Positions 1-12,401 of a DNA stretch of 64,000 bases are shown here, piece after piece. The stretch spans positions 112,728,263-112,792,262 of the forward strand of contig CM054059.1 of NCBI GenBank assembly GCA_028641055.1, written 5' to 3'. Origin of the DNA: Alopecurus myosuroides (Eukaryota > Streptophyta > Magnoliopsida > Poales > Poaceae). The position numbers were made by a program, and so were the translations under genes. The notes under the pieces were generated by a model. It did no database searches and had not been told where the DNA came from. It worked only from the letters and a program-made list of their open reading frames with translations. How positions within the stretch are numbered: the stretch's first letter is position 1; the number at the start of each line of letters is the position of its first letter.

Positions 1-2157
1 ATACCTCCGTAGATCTTGCTGATATATGGCTGATCTTTCCAGGGCTTGTTCTCTTTGCTCTTCTAACATGTCTACGGCGTCCTGCCGGGTTTTTTCGTTC
101 TCCACTTCGACGTAAGCTGATACTCGCGGTGAGTCGTGAATAATGTCACTCGGTAACACTGCCTCCGCACCATAGACCATGAAGAAGGGCGTCATCTGAG
201 TGGATCTGTTAGGTGTAGTGTTGATACCCCAAACCACAGAAGGAAGTTCTTCGACCCATGCACCAGCAGCCCTGATACAGGAAACTCGCAATCGTGGTTT
301 TAACCCGCGAAGCAATTCTTGGTTTGCTCTCTCCACTTGTCCATTGGCCTGCGGATGAGCCACCGATGCAACATCAAGCCGGATTCCATTGTTGCCACAG
401 AACTTCTCCATCTCACCAAGGGACATGTTGGTTCCATTGTCGGTAATTATGCTGTGGGGATACCCGAACCGGTAGATAATCCTTTTCAGGAACTTGACTG
501 CTGTAGCTGCTTCGCAATTAGTAACTGGCATAACCTCAACCCACTTGGTAAACTTATCAATAGCCACCAGAAGATGTGTCTTCTTGCATGGTGACATATG
601 AAAGGGGCCAACCATGTCCATACCCCAGACAGCGAACGGCCAAGTTAACGGGATGGTCCGTAACTCCATAGCCGGCACATGGGTTTGGCGAGCGTACCTT
701 TGACATCCGTCACACCTTGCTACCAATCGTTCCGCATCCGCTAGAGCCGTGATCCAGAAAAATCCGTGTCGATAAGCTTTAGCCACAAGAGACCTTGTGG
801 ATGCATGATGTCCACAGTCGCCTTCATGGATTTCCTTGAGAATATGTCGGCCTTCTTCTGGCGCTACGCAGCGCAAGAAGACTCCTGCTGCGCTTCTCTT
901 GTATAATTCTCCATTGATGATAGAATATCCCTTTGCTCGCCTCAAAATTTGCCTTGCTAACACCTCCTGCTGTGGTAACTCGCCCCGCGATAGGTAGGCC
1001 AAAAACGGTTCTGTCCATTCGGGAACAGTGCGTACTGTAGCCACAAGTCCTGAATCCGGGTCTTGGTTTGCCAATTCCTCCTCTGAATCGGTTTTAACCG
1101 ATGGTCGCCATAATTCATCCAGGAAAACGTTAGGTGGAACCGGCTCTCTGCGCGAGCCGAGTCTAGCGAGCGCGTCGGCTGCCTCGTTCTTTCTTCTGTC
1201 TATATGCTCCACCTCATACCCGGAAAAACATCCTGCAACCCTATCAACTTCCCTGCGGTATGCTGCCATAGTTGCGTCCTTCCTATCCCAAGTTCCTGAC
1301 ACCTGCTGTACCACAAGATCCGAATCTCCGAAACACCGTATCCTTTTGATGTTCATCTCCTTGGCTACCCTTAGGCCGTGCAATAGGGCCTCATACTCGG
1401 CCACGTTGTTGGAACAGTCAAAGTGGATTTGTAGTACGTAACTTAGTTTATCTCCCTTGGGTGACGTCAACACCACCCCAGCTTCTGATCCCTCGTATTG
1501 CTTAGATCCATCGAAGTGCATGATCCATGACTCGGAATTTGGAACCGTTGTAGTCATGCCTGTATGTGTCCAGTCGTTAACGAAATCAATTAAAGCTTGA
1601 GATTTGATTGCTGACCTGGGTTCGTAGTTGATGTGATAATCCCCCATCTCTATCGCCCATTTGGCTATTCTTCCCGTCGCGTCTGAGTTCCTGATGATAT
1701 CCGACATTGGTATTGAACTGACCACTGTTATGGGGTGTTCTTGGAAGTACGGCTTCAATTTCCGGCTAGCCATAAAGACCCAAAACACCAGCTTTTGCCA
1801 ATGTGGATAGCGCTGCTTTGCTTCTGATAATACCTCGCTGACATAATAAACCGGCCTCTGAACCGGGTAACCTTTCCCATCCTCTTTACGCTCCACAACG
1901 ACTACTGCGCTGACGGCTCGGGGGCCAGCTGCCACGTACAGCAACATAGGCTCTTTAGGACCCGGCGCCGCTAGTACTGGTGCTTCCGATAACTGCTTCT
2001 TTAGTGCCTCGAATGCCTCATCCGCCTCTTGATCCCACACGAATTTGTCTGATTTCCGCAAGAGCCGGTACAAGGGTATTGCCTTTTCTCCGAGTCTGGA
2101 TATGAATCGGCTCAAGGCTGCTACGCAGCCCGTGAGCTTTTGAACATGCTTCAAATT
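1..2157 (-). CDS. RNase H and integrase part of Tat polyprotein (open to window edge)
   Basis: The frame stays open from 2157 to base 1, about 719 codons without a stop. Going leftward I read the connection and first RNase H, then the extra RNase H characteristic of Tat elements (HFDGSKQYEGSEAG near 1480-1525; NNVAEYEALLHGL near 1370-1412). The integrase follows: an HHCC zinc domain (HEGDCGHHAS near 800-830; CDGCQRYA near 695-720) and the core triad, with Asp in WGMDMVGPF (about 605-635), Asp in ITDNGTNM (about 425-450), and Glu in QVERANQELL (about 312-340). The integrase C-terminus lies outside the window. Together with the RT and protease pieces this frame has only two stops over about 1,370 codons, so the insertion is fairly young. 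Confidence 0.85.
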
Positions 2158-3264
2158 TTATGGTTTTTTCAGACCCTGGATGGCCTTGATCTTATCCGGG
2201 TTTGCCTCGATTCCTCTCTCGGAAACTATAAAACCGAGTAATTTCCCGGCTGGAACTCCGAACACGCACTTTGTCGGGTTAAGCTTCATCTGGTACCTCC
2301 TCAAGTTTTTGAACGTCTCCTTTAGATCATCGATAAACGTCTCCGCCTTCCTGGTCTTGATGACCACATCATCCACATAGGCATGGACGTTGCGTCCGAT
2401 TTGGTCTTCGAAGCACTTTTGAATACACCGTTGGTAAGTTGCACCGGCGTTCTTCAATCCAAACGTCATGGTTTTATAACAGAAGGCCTCAAAAGGGATT
2501 ATGAATGATGTTTTCTCCCAATCCTCCCTCTTGAGCTTAATCTGATGATACCCGGAATATGCGTCCAGGAAGCATAATAAATCGCTTCCAGCTACTGCAT
2601 CTATAATCTGATCTATCCTGGGTAGTGCGAACGGATCCTTGGGGCAATGTTTGTTGAGATTCGTAAAATCAATGCACATCCTCCACTCATTGGTCTTTTT
2701 CATCACTAGAACCGGGTTTGCCAGCCAATCCGGGTGAAATACTTCCATGATAAAGCCGGCTGCCAATAGCCGAGCGATCTCTTCGCCTATAGCCTTCCTT
2801 CTTTCCTCATTCATTTTCCTCAAGCCCTGCTTCACGGGCCTGGACTTGGGATCCACATGCAAGCTGTGCTCGGCCAACTCCGTAGGGATACCCGGCATAT
2901 CGCTGGGTGTCCAGACGGACACATCTGCATTTGAACGAATAAACTCCACAAGTGCTTCCTCCTGCTCTTTTCCCAAGTTAGACCCTATGGTAAACTGCTT
3001 AGTGGAATCGCCTTCAACGAAATCTATCTTCTTGGTGTCTTGTGCTGCCTTGAATTTTGCTCTCTCGTCCTCGGTATTTGGCTTGTTCAAGGCTGTTCTA
3101 TCATCCGGGTTCACTTGAGACCGGTAATATTCGAGTTCTTCCTTTCTGCATGCTTGCTCAGCCATAACCGAATCTCCTTCGTCGCACTCGGCCGCTATAT
3201 CCCGGTTCCCATGTATGGTGATGGTCCGCTTAGGACCCGGAATCTTTAGCTGCAAATACACGTA
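2158..3264 (-). pseudogene. Reverse transcriptase domain of Tat polyprotein
   Basis: This 367-residue frame continues the protease frame past the TGA at 3265-3267. It opens with the protease-RT linker (KIPGPKRTITIHG), then RT motifs: WRMCIDFTNLNKHCPKD, FLDAYSGYHQI with the first catalytic Asp, FGLKNAGATYQRC, and the catalytic YVDDVV, ending in the thumb region GIEANPDKIKAIQGLKKP. RT copies the element RNA into DNA. The frame stops at TAA 2158-2160, where an AAA-type lysine codon would be expected. The reading continues in the same frame (NLKHVQKL), so this is a second nonsense mutation. All RT catalytic residues are present. Confidence 0.9.
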
Positions 3265-4119
3265 TCACGGCCTAGCCATGAATTTGGTGTAAGCCGGTCT
3301 TCCAAACAGCGCGTGATAAGGACTGCGCAATTTGACCACCTCGAACGTGAGCCACTCAACTCGATAATTATCCGTCGATTCTCCAAAAGCAACCTCCAAG
3401 GTGATCTTTCCCTCGGGGCTCGCCGAGTGACCCGGCACGATCCCATGAAAGATTGTCGAACTTTTCTGCAACTGGGACTCTTTGAGACTCATCCGTAAGA
3501 AGGTTTCCCAATAAAGGATGTTGATGCTGCTTCCACCGTCCATCAGGACCCTCTTCAGTTCGTAACCATTAACCTGTGGAGCGACCACCAATGCCAAGAC
3601 TCCTGGACGCTCTACTTTTTCCGGATGATCTCTTCTACTCCACGTTATCTCTTGTTCTGCCCATCTAAGGTATCCCGGCGCGGCCGATGAAACCGAGTTT
3701 GCCGCTTGCTTTGACGTCTCTTTGTTCCTGCTAGAAGTTCCTGTAGTATGCACATGATATTGTCCTTTCAAATTAGTCGTTCGTACCATACCGACGAAGA
3801 TGTTGATCCGGCCGATCGTCACGACGGATCCGGATTCGAGGTGATCCGACTCTGGCCCCCAGCCGGAATCGTCCACCATCTTTTTTCCTCTGCGGTCGAT
3901 GTAGATTTCTCCGACGACGAGATTCTCCATATTCTTCCGAGCTTCTCCCGTGATGTAAACACCTTTGGACGCAGGCCCCACGGTGGGCGCCAACTGTCGT
4001 GGGATAATCACGGCAGATGTTACCGGGGGTAACTGATCTTGGGGCAAGACGACACAGGTATTTGGGAGAGGGTTTAGCTCAGAGGAAAACATGGTGCGAT
4101 TCAATCTGGTAGCCGGCAA
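3265..4119 (-). pseudogene. gag N-terminus fused to aspartic protease (Tat element)
   Basis: A 284-residue frame starts inside the LTR, reads through the primer-binding site as RQLAPTVGPA (about residues 40-49), carries about 90 residues of gag N-terminus, then jumps to protease. The protease active site is DGGSSINILY near residue 193, followed by HALFGRPAYTKFMARP, which normally leads straight into the RT linker. Most of gag (capsid and zinc knuckle, well over 300 residues in this lineage) is missing, so an internal deletion is inferred near 3690-3770. The frame ends at TGA 3265-3267. The next codons continue the polyprotein in the same frame, so this is a nonsense mutation and not a natural end. 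The ATG at 4119 is the first in frame downstream of the TATA box. Confidence 0.8.
3975..3992 (-). other. Primer-binding site of the left Tat element
   Basis: Minus strand reads TGGCGCCCACCGTGGGGC, starting with the TGG expected to pair with a tRNA CCA end and lying two bases after the LTR. The same 18-mer occurs at 18621-18638 in the second Tat element. I do not assign the tRNA. Confidence 0.7.
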
Positions 4120-4473
4120 TCAAAGTTGCCGAGTCTCCAATCTCGATATAACAACTCAACTCTAGGATTACACTGGATGCTCGATACCAAGCGCTATCGC
4201 TAGGGTTCTAAGATCTCTGTCTAAACTAGACCTGGGGGTCGGTTTATAAAGCACCCGCACCCCCTGGCTTATTCCCCAAGGCGCACCCTGGATCCTACCC
4301 GGACACGGCGCACAAACCCTAGCTTTCCTTTACAATAATCCACAATCCGGGTTGTTGGGCCTACAAACTTGGGCCTCCACAAGCTTCCCTACCCTTAGCC
4401 GGATCCTGCGCACCGTTCTTTGGGCCGGGTTACTCCTTGGAGTTTGGCCTACCGGGTTATCATCCCTCCATCA
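3995..4473 (-). repeat. 5' LTR of the left Tat element
   Basis: Minus-strand sequence begins TGATGGAGGG at 4473 and ends CACGACA at 3995, about 479 bp, followed two bases later by the primer-binding site. A TATA-like TTTATAAACC lies at 4241-4250, giving a plausible transcript start near 4215, upstream of the ATG at 4119. The start is fixed mainly by where the host copia frame ends; a second LTR is not in the window to confirm it. Confidence 0.75.
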
Positions 4474-5794
4474 CATTTGATGAACGAGAAGACCGTGCGA
4501 TGCAGCCAGTGAAAGTAGCACACGAATAATGGTCAATCTAGCCACAGGTGAGTAAGTATCAAAAAATTCTTCACCTTCTTTCTGGGTATAACCCTTGGCC
4601 ACAAGGCTTACCTTATACTTATCAATTGTACCATCAGGCCTAAGATTTTTCTTGAACACCTACTTACATCCTACAGGTTTACACCCATAAGGACGATCAA
4701 TGATTTCTCAGGTTCCGTTAGCCAAGATGGAATCCATCTCGCAACGGACATCCTCCTTCCAGTAGTCAGCATCAAGAGATGCATAGGCTTCTGAAATGGT
4801 CCTAGCTGTATCATCCACGAGGTACAGAATGAAGTCAATACCAAAGGACAGTCCTCTGTCTCTTGCTCCTTACAAGAACTTCATTTTCATCCTCCTCGGG
4901 ATTCACAACGTGTTCTATCGTAATGGTGAGTTCAGGAATCTCAGCTAATTCCTGACTAGATGAAATAGGTTTTTCCTGATTTGATGAGCTAGACATATCC
5001 TTCATAGGAAATATGTTCTCAAAGATAGTCGCATCATTCGACTCCATAATCGTACCAACATGCATGTCGGATACCTTAGATTTTACTATAAAAATCTATA
5101 ACCAATGCTATAAAAAACATAGACCAGAAGAATACAATCTACGGGTTTTGGTCCAAGCTTGCGCTTCTTGGGAATTGGTATATTGACTTTCGCCAAACAA
5201 CCCCAAGTACGTAGGTAGGAGAGTTTCAACCTTTTCCGTTCCCATTCCTCAAATGGAGTAATGGTTTTATTCTTTGTGGGAACTCGGTTTAGAACATGAC
5301 ATGCAGTCATTAGCACCTTCCCCCACCATGCCTTGGAGAGACATGAAGCATCTAACATGGAGTTAACAAAATCAGACAGCGTTCGGTTCTTTCTTTCAGC
5401 CACCCCATTTGACTGAGGTGAGTAGGGAGGCATCTTCTCATGAATAATACCGTGTTCAGCACAAAAAGAATTAAACTCGTTGGAAAAAATACTCTCCGCC
5501 ATGATCAGACCTAAGTCGTTTAATTTTACGATCAAGTTGGTTCTCAGCTTCGGCCTTATATTTTTTAATAAGTTAAAGCTTCATCTTTAGATTTCAGAAG
5601 ATACACATAAAAATATCTAGTGGAGTCATCAATAAGTGTCATGAAATATTTCTTTCCACCTTTTGTCAATACGCCTTTCATCTCACAAAGATCAGAATGT
5701 GTAAGTTCTAGTGGTGCCAAGTCTCTCGCCTCCGCAGTCTTATGAGACTTGCGAGGTTGCTTAGCTTGAACACACACTTGACATTTGGAATGAA
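4474..5794 (-). pseudogene. Ty1/copia integrase to RT N-terminus (host copia, distal piece)
   Basis: Minus-strand fragments give copia integrase, starting SKCQVCVQAKQPRKSH near 5789, then THSDLCEMKGVLTKGG, IDDSTRYFYVYLL and GVAERKNRTL (catalytic-core region), and then the chromodomain-like stretch YLRTWGCLAKVN. The RT N-terminus follows (VFKKNLRPDGTIDKYK; YSPVARLTIIRVLLSLAA), ending at HQM where the Tat element is inserted. Stops and frameshifts near 5535-5565 and 5065-5086 break the frame. The gag and protease of the same element are at 23384-24757. The two halves were pushed apart by later insertions. Confidence 0.85.
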
Positions 5795-5810
5795 TAAGTT
5801 CTAGTGGTGC
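5795..5810. other. Filler sequence at copia/long-LTR junction
   Basis: The 16 bases TAAGTTCTAGTGGTGC at 5795-5810 repeat exactly those at 5702-5717 inside the copia integrase. The copy sits precisely where copia sequence ends and the long-LTR element begins. This is the signature of templated filler during an end-joining deletion. About 45-50 residues of copia (the HHCC region) are missing at this breakpoint. Confidence 0.65.
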
Positions 5811-7094
5811 TAGTGTTTGGGAGGTTATAAGGATCTATATATAATATATGCATTTGCAAAGCATGCATCTAAAAATACGGGAAATCTTGGCGCAAAAGTT
5901 TAAACGAATCAAAGTGACCAATGTTTCACTTGACAGGATGAAATAGGTTTAGAACATCTGATAAAGAGTACATTTGGAGTGATCTTTATAAGATGTATCT
6001 TACAAACCAAATCATTTGATAAGACCAACCATAATTGGTTATGATCAAACACAAACTCTCAACTAGCCTAACCTCAAGTACATAGGTGACTTGGAATAAT
6101 TCACTAGGTATCTAGAACTCAAAGAGGGGTAAGTATCCAAATCACATAACTGGTAATCATACTTCCACAAATGAGTAATACACAATTGAACCATCTCATC
6201 AACAGAGATGTTATGTCTTAAAAAAGAACAACACTCTAAGTTATCAATTCATTTACCCAACATCTTTCTAAATCATATCATAACTATTAAGTGCACCTTC
6301 ACAAGTATCTAACAAAGGTTCAATAGAACATAAATGATACAAACAAGTATTAAATCAAACCCCACAGGTGGGAAATGATATAATAAATGTATTAACATAT
6401 TTATCGAATATGTACATATCTCATTAACCATAAAAGAAGTACCTAAAAGAAGAAATAAATCTTCTTAAACTACTGTTAAACGTCAATCATTACATATGAT
6501 CTTCCCAAACCTCTATATCTGCATTATTAATGACAAAGTTAATAAAGAGAAGAATATAAAGTAACAACATGACACCTAATAAAAACAACTAACAACTATG
6601 ACATAAGTCATTAAACCCCAATAATCTTCTCATGCTCATTGTCTTATTCATCTTATACAAGTGAGCATATGAGATCTCAACACATCAATGAACATTTGAT
6701 CAACTTACTATCTTAAGTCATCATTCCACAAACACTCCACATTTCTATCCAAATCAACATTCAACAACTAAATAATTCCTAGATAAAACTAATGAATAAC
6801 AACAAGTTATAACCTCTATTAGAGAAATTGATTGGAAAGCTTAGTAAAACCCATTAGGTATGAGACAAGTACATATCTTATGGGAAACAAAATAAGAAGT
6901 ATATGAAAGGATAAGAAAAGCATGAACTAAGTCTTGATATAGATCTTGTTATGTTGTCAAGACCATTCTATCTTGTTTCCCAACCTTCTCAAAGTCATTC
7001 TGCAAGAGAAGCAACCCACAAGAAAGGAGGAACTACCACAAGAAGATCTACAGAAGGATTCTTTATGTTGTCTTAGAAGTGCTAATTCCATCTA

Positions 7095-10000
7095 TGTCGC
7101 ACCCGGACTTCTAGGGGATACTCACAGTCCGTTAAACAGTAGATAAATGGCTTACGGGACATACCGGCACCCGCATCTCAATATGAGCAGGCCAACACGT
7201 AAACGTGTGACAACCATTCTCTTACTATTCATCGTCTGCGCAAACCATCCCGTAGAAATCCAGATACTTCCATTGACGTACTTCAAAACATACACACATG
7301 GTACGTCAACGGCATTGGAACAAGTGATATCACAACAGATCTCTACGACACAAAAGATGGAAATAAGTTGCAAATAGCTCTCATTAGAGCAGAGATAGCA
7401 AATACAATCATCCAGAGGACACATGTCCCAACGTATCATCATTACATCACAGCGGAAGCATTCAACATGTCTGAGTACAGACAAGAACCAAATAGACCTA
7501 AGAGGCCGGAAACGAAAAGACGGAGCCCATCCACGAAGTCTCGGATCCTGCCCGGGTCCGCTATCTACTCGTCAGCAGCCTCGTCATACTCCACGTAGTA
7601 GCCACCATGTAGATCCTCGGAAACGTGGTCTGCGGAAACCACAGCCCCAAAGGGGTCAGTACATAAACGTACTGGCAAGCAAGACTCACAGGTCACCAAA
7701 GTGTAACCCGTCAACACCAAGCACAGATGCTTTGGGTTCAACGGAAGAGAGGGGATATAAAAGAAGCTGCAACTGGCTGCTCTGACCAACTACAGAAACA
7801 TGCTACAACTTCCGGCTATCAGAAAGGGGATAAGGTAGCGTATCGTAACCAACTATAGCTAACCACCAAACAAACCCATCCTGGATCTCGCCCCTTATCC
7901 AAAGAAGCAATCCGAGGATAACTCACACAGTTGAATTAATGATGGATCAAGTTGTTGTGTCAATAAGCCTATTACTAGTCAAGTTACCATTAGTTAGGTG
8001 TAAGTTGTCCTGAGTACTTGTTAGCCAGTACTTTCACCAAGTAATCCATAACCGCGGAAAACACGGCTTCTCGAGAAGATTTATCCCTGCAGGGTTGCAC
8101 CAATTTGGCCGTACACGCAAGAATAACCCGCCAGATGGGATGCCTCCCACCAAGCGGGGCACTCTACACAACTCAACCCTTCTTCGCATCAAGCCCAAAG
8201 CATCACGTGCTGTGCGTGCGCGGCTAATCGAGCCCCACGAAGAAAAGGGGACCCTCATAGCACTGGAAGACCACGCCGCCCTAAATGCCGACTACAAAAG
8301 TTCCACCCTGGCGCCAAGGGTTCGTACCTGCATATGCGTGCATCAAATGGAAAGCCCGAACTAAGTGTGGTGATTTGGACGAGATGCGAATCGAGTCAAA
8401 TTGAGGGGGGCGCCCATACTCGCTTCCCACATGCGGTTAGTGCGCTCATCATGGAACAGTAGACAAGACCCTTTTCCTATTAGGGTCGACACTAGCAGGC
8501 CTCAAAACCACGCCGGGCCTCCTGCCGGTGCCTTATCAGCAAATTATTATTACCTCAAAATTAACAGGTTGTTGTCTAACATCGAGCCCCAGAACATAAT
8601 AGAAATATAGTAACAGAAAGTAACGGGTAACAGACTCGAGCAGAAACAACCCTAAGCATGCTAGTAAGACACGGGCTCAAACAACGGGGTTATGGGAGTG
8701 GAGGTGAGGCAATATCAGGGCTAAAGGATACATGTGATGGGTTCGTAACAGAAGCAACGATTCACATGGCTAGCAGATATAGGCAACGGAAAGTATCGGT
8801 ATCCAATGTTGAAAGGAACACAATGGTTCATGTGAGTGAATACTTGCCTGCAAACTCAGCAGCCTGGTACTGAGCTAGATCCTCAGAAGGGGTGTCGTAA
8901 GGATCGTCGGTCTCAACGTCGTCGTGTATCCGAGAAGAAGCAAACAAACAATGCAGAAAGATAAACAATCAATAACATGGCATAGTGCACAAACATGGGA
9001 TGATGCATGACCATTTAATTGATGCATAGAAATAAACTAGTTGACAAGATAACATAACATGATTAAATGGACCCACATGCAATTGAGTTGCATATGAGAA
9101 GCCCATCAATTATGGTTGAATTAATTGTTTTACAACTAGTCAACAGGTGAAAGTGGATTAGTATGATGCATGGATGAGGAAAACAACAAAATAACAACAA
9201 CAGAAGCAATTGGAAATAAGGTTTATCCATTTTGAAATTTTAGTTATTAAGTTAAGGAATTTTGGTTTCTTAAAGGTGTCACACAAGCATTTGTTGTTTT
9301 CATCAAGTTAAATTGTTCAAAATAGTTAACAAAGTTCATATTTGAAAAGAACACAAGATTTTGGGTGGATTACATGTTTCACTTGTTGAAAATGGATTTC
9401 AAATAAATTATTTATGAATTTAACAATTTTAAATGATTTAAACAAGGTTTAAATTATTTAACCAATTTTGAGTATTCAAAACATGAAACAAAATTTATAT
9501 TTGGAAAGGTGGTTTAATTTTGCATGGAAAACATATTTCATTTGTTGAAAATGGATTTAAAATGAGCAAGTTATTAATTTGGCAATTTTAAATGCAATAA
9601 ATAAGAAATAGTTGTTTTCAGCAATTTAAATTATTCAAAACAGCAAACAAAGTTGATATTTGGAAAGTACATGAAAAGTTGATTGGAAAACATATTTAGT
9701 TTGTTGAGTTTGGAATTTTTATGTTCAAGTTATGATTTTTGCAAAATTAAGTGATTTAAGCAAGTTTTTAAATATTGCACCAATTTAAAAATATTCAAAA
9801 CAGTAACAAATTGCATTGAAAAGGGTGAAAACATGTAGCAAAGGTTTCATTGAACATTTTGGGCTATCAAACATAATTTTTGGGTGATTATTGAATTCAT
9901 TATGCAATTTTCCATAATCATTCTTATTCTGCCATTTTTAGTAAACAGAGGGAAACATGCTCAAAATAAATTCAATTTTGTCCAAATAAAATACCAATGT

Positions 10001-11785
10001 GTAGAGTTTGTTAAGACAAATTTTTAGAGACCAAGTTTGCTTAATTTGGATGAGTAGAACTAAAGTTATGAAATTCCAAAGTTTCCAAATTTTATTGCAT
10101 TTTCAGTAATTAATTATTTAGTGCAAAAATTGTTACAGAAACATGTTGCAAACTTGACATTACTAGAAGGAGCACAAAATTATGAAGCCACAGGATTTTG
10201 AATCATTCAAATTGGAGTGATATTCAATTTTATATGGAATTTAGAAGTAATTGATCAGATCTGTCTTTCTGAGCTGCGGGCAGAAAAAGAAAAAAACAGA
10301 GAAGAAAAAGGTGTGGTGAGGGGGGATCGAACCCAGCACCTGTGGGTTTGGCGCAAGGGGTGTTGACCACTGGGGTGGTGCGCTGACTTGTGGATAGGAA
10401 GGGAATCGGGGGTGGATAAGGTGTAGGTGCGCGGGTGTTACTGAATTTTCCTGCACGTACGCATCTGTACCTCGACGGACAGAAAGAAACGGTCGACGAG
10501 GGCCATGGCGGCTGCTGCTCGCCGGAGGGGGACCATCCGCGGTGGGGGTGGCGCTGTGGGGGGTGTGGGTGATGCTCGGAGAAGGAGGGGAGCGAGAGGG
10601 AAGGAGGGGGAGGCTCACCTCGTGCGCTCGAGGCAGTAGGAGGTCGGGGCGGACAGGGAGGCGATCGCCGGCTTGAGGAGGACGGCGGCGGCGCGGTGCT
10701 GTCTCCCGGCCCGTGCCGAGGGGGAGGAGGAAGAGGGCGGCCGTGGGGATCCATTCCCGCGGTCGCCCGGGCCGGAGGGAGCCCGGAGCTCCGACGATCA
10801 CCGGAGGGAATGGGGCTCGGTGGAGTGGTACAGGTACAGAGAAAAGAAATACAGAGAGGAAAGAGCAGAGGGTGGAAGAAAGGGAATGGAGGCGGTAGAG
10901 GGAGAAGGAGGGAGGAGGGAAAAGGCATAGGGAACCCTAGGGTTAGGGCTTAGGTTATAGGGAGGGGGGAGGTGGTGATCACCGTTGCCTGTATCTCCCT
11001 GCTACGTGGCTAGCCTGGATGGTGACCGTACCAAGGAAGAAGAAGGTGGGGAAGGGGTATGGGCCTCTAGGGGAAAGAAGTGGTGGGCTGAGGGGAAGTG
11101 GGTTGGGCTGCTGGTTGCTCTCTCTCCCTCTTATTTTTATTCTTTTGTTCTATTATATTTTTTTTTGCTGAATTGGAACATGGAAGAAATAGATGGATAT
11201 TTGAGGTAGGAAAATTATAGAAAAATTTGGGTGGCTTATTTATTGTGTTAGTAACCATTTGACCACTTTTATTTTCCATGAATTTCAAAATATAAGTGAT
11301 GTTTGTACTTGATTCAATTTGAATGGATTTTATTATTAATTGCATTATTTGAAACAAGAATTTAATTAGTTTGAACCTTTAGTTTAAAATGAAAACAAGG
11401 ATTAGAATTGTTTTGGTAATTTGCATAAATTCAATTTGGGTGCTGTTGTAACATGTGATTTGAATTTGGAGTGCCACATGGAATTAATCGATTGAATTAT
11501 TAAAAGCCAATTTTAAATAGTTTGAAACTTATGGTTTGATGGAAACAAATGATTGTTTTGATTTGAAATATCCTTTTGGAAATTGTAACATCACAAGGAT
11601 GAAACAAAAGGTTTGAAATTTGAGTTGAAATTCAAATAGAAAACAAAGGAAAACAAATGAAAACAGTTGGAAAACAAAAGGAAAACAAGCAAAACAAATG
11701 CAATCAACATGATGCCATGATGCAAAACATAAAATAACAGAGAGCAAACATTCTAATGGCTATTTTTCATACTTGGGATGTTACA
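7095..11785 (-). mobile_element. Solo LTR of a long-LTR gypsy-type element
   Basis: On the minus strand this 4,691-bp unit begins TGTAACATCCCAAGTATG and ends CCGGGTGCGACA, a TGT...ACA pair typical of LTRs. It is flanked by the perfect 5-bp duplication ATCTA (7090-7094 and 11786-11790). It contains no gag or pol. A CT-rich leader-like block (10240-10960, minus sense) with compositional ORFs, and long AT-rich stretches elsewhere, fill it. A perfect duplication around a single LTR indicates recombination between the two LTRs of an element that removed its interior. ORFs such as those at 10230-10928 have proline/serine low-complexity composition and are not called. Confidence 0.85.
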
Positions 11786-12401
11786 ATCTATCCTGGAGGA
11801 TTTGGAAAATCATACACCAAGATCAATTCTTATTAAACTATCTAGAAACAATGTGGTATTCCAATGTTGGTGTTATATAGAAGTAGTTTGGTAACAAGTT
11901 TGCAACCTTGTTAACAAATCACTTTTGTAGGCTCTAACAATTGAGTGTCATATACAAATAAACATAAGGTTTGATAACCTTGTACTTATCAGCCATTTGT
12001 ATATGAAAAGTAATTTGAGGGCAAGCCTTGCAAACTTGTCAACAAATTCTACTTATATGCATAGGGAAAATTGATGTTATAAAATACACCTACATTCTGT
12101 TATATATAAAACCTTGATCCATAAAAGGAATAGAATAACAAGGGGAAATAATAAACCATATTATAACTTGAGCAACACATTCAAGTTCTAAATAAGAAGG
12201 AAACCAAGATAAGGAAGAGAAAACACTTAGGTAGTCCAAGGGATGATACTACTTGCAAAGGACCAAGGCAATGTATGAAGACAAGTGGCAACTAGAGACA
12301 AGTACATCAAGCAACAGAAGTCAACAAGGAGCAACACTGATTTAGTAAGGAAGCCTAGCATAAGAAATTATCCAGGGTGCCATTAGGTAATATTAGAGAA
12401 C

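Larger units (their letters stand above)
1..4473 (-). mobile_element. Ty3/gypsy retrotransposon, Tat lineage (runs off left edge)
   Basis: On the minus strand the order is 5' LTR (4473-3995), primer-binding site, N-terminal gag, aspartic protease, reverse transcriptase, RNase H and integrase, and the element leaves the window at base 1. The Tat assignment rests on the protease motif DGGSSINILY, the RT motif YVDD, a second RNase H before the integrase, and the leader LAPTVGP. The right end abuts a copia RT reading frame that stops being copia exactly after residues HQM at 4474, so this element inserted into that copia. The 3' LTR and the second target duplication lie outside the window. Family name not assigned. 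Confidence 0.9.

Noticed and set aside
319..594. Plus-strand ORF over the left Tat integrase
   Set aside because: Shadow of the minus-strand integrase frame, whose catalytic motifs are clear.
10230..10953. ORFs of 85-232 aa in the solo LTR
   Set aside because: CT/GC-rich leader composition on both strands, no domain, and inside an LTR.
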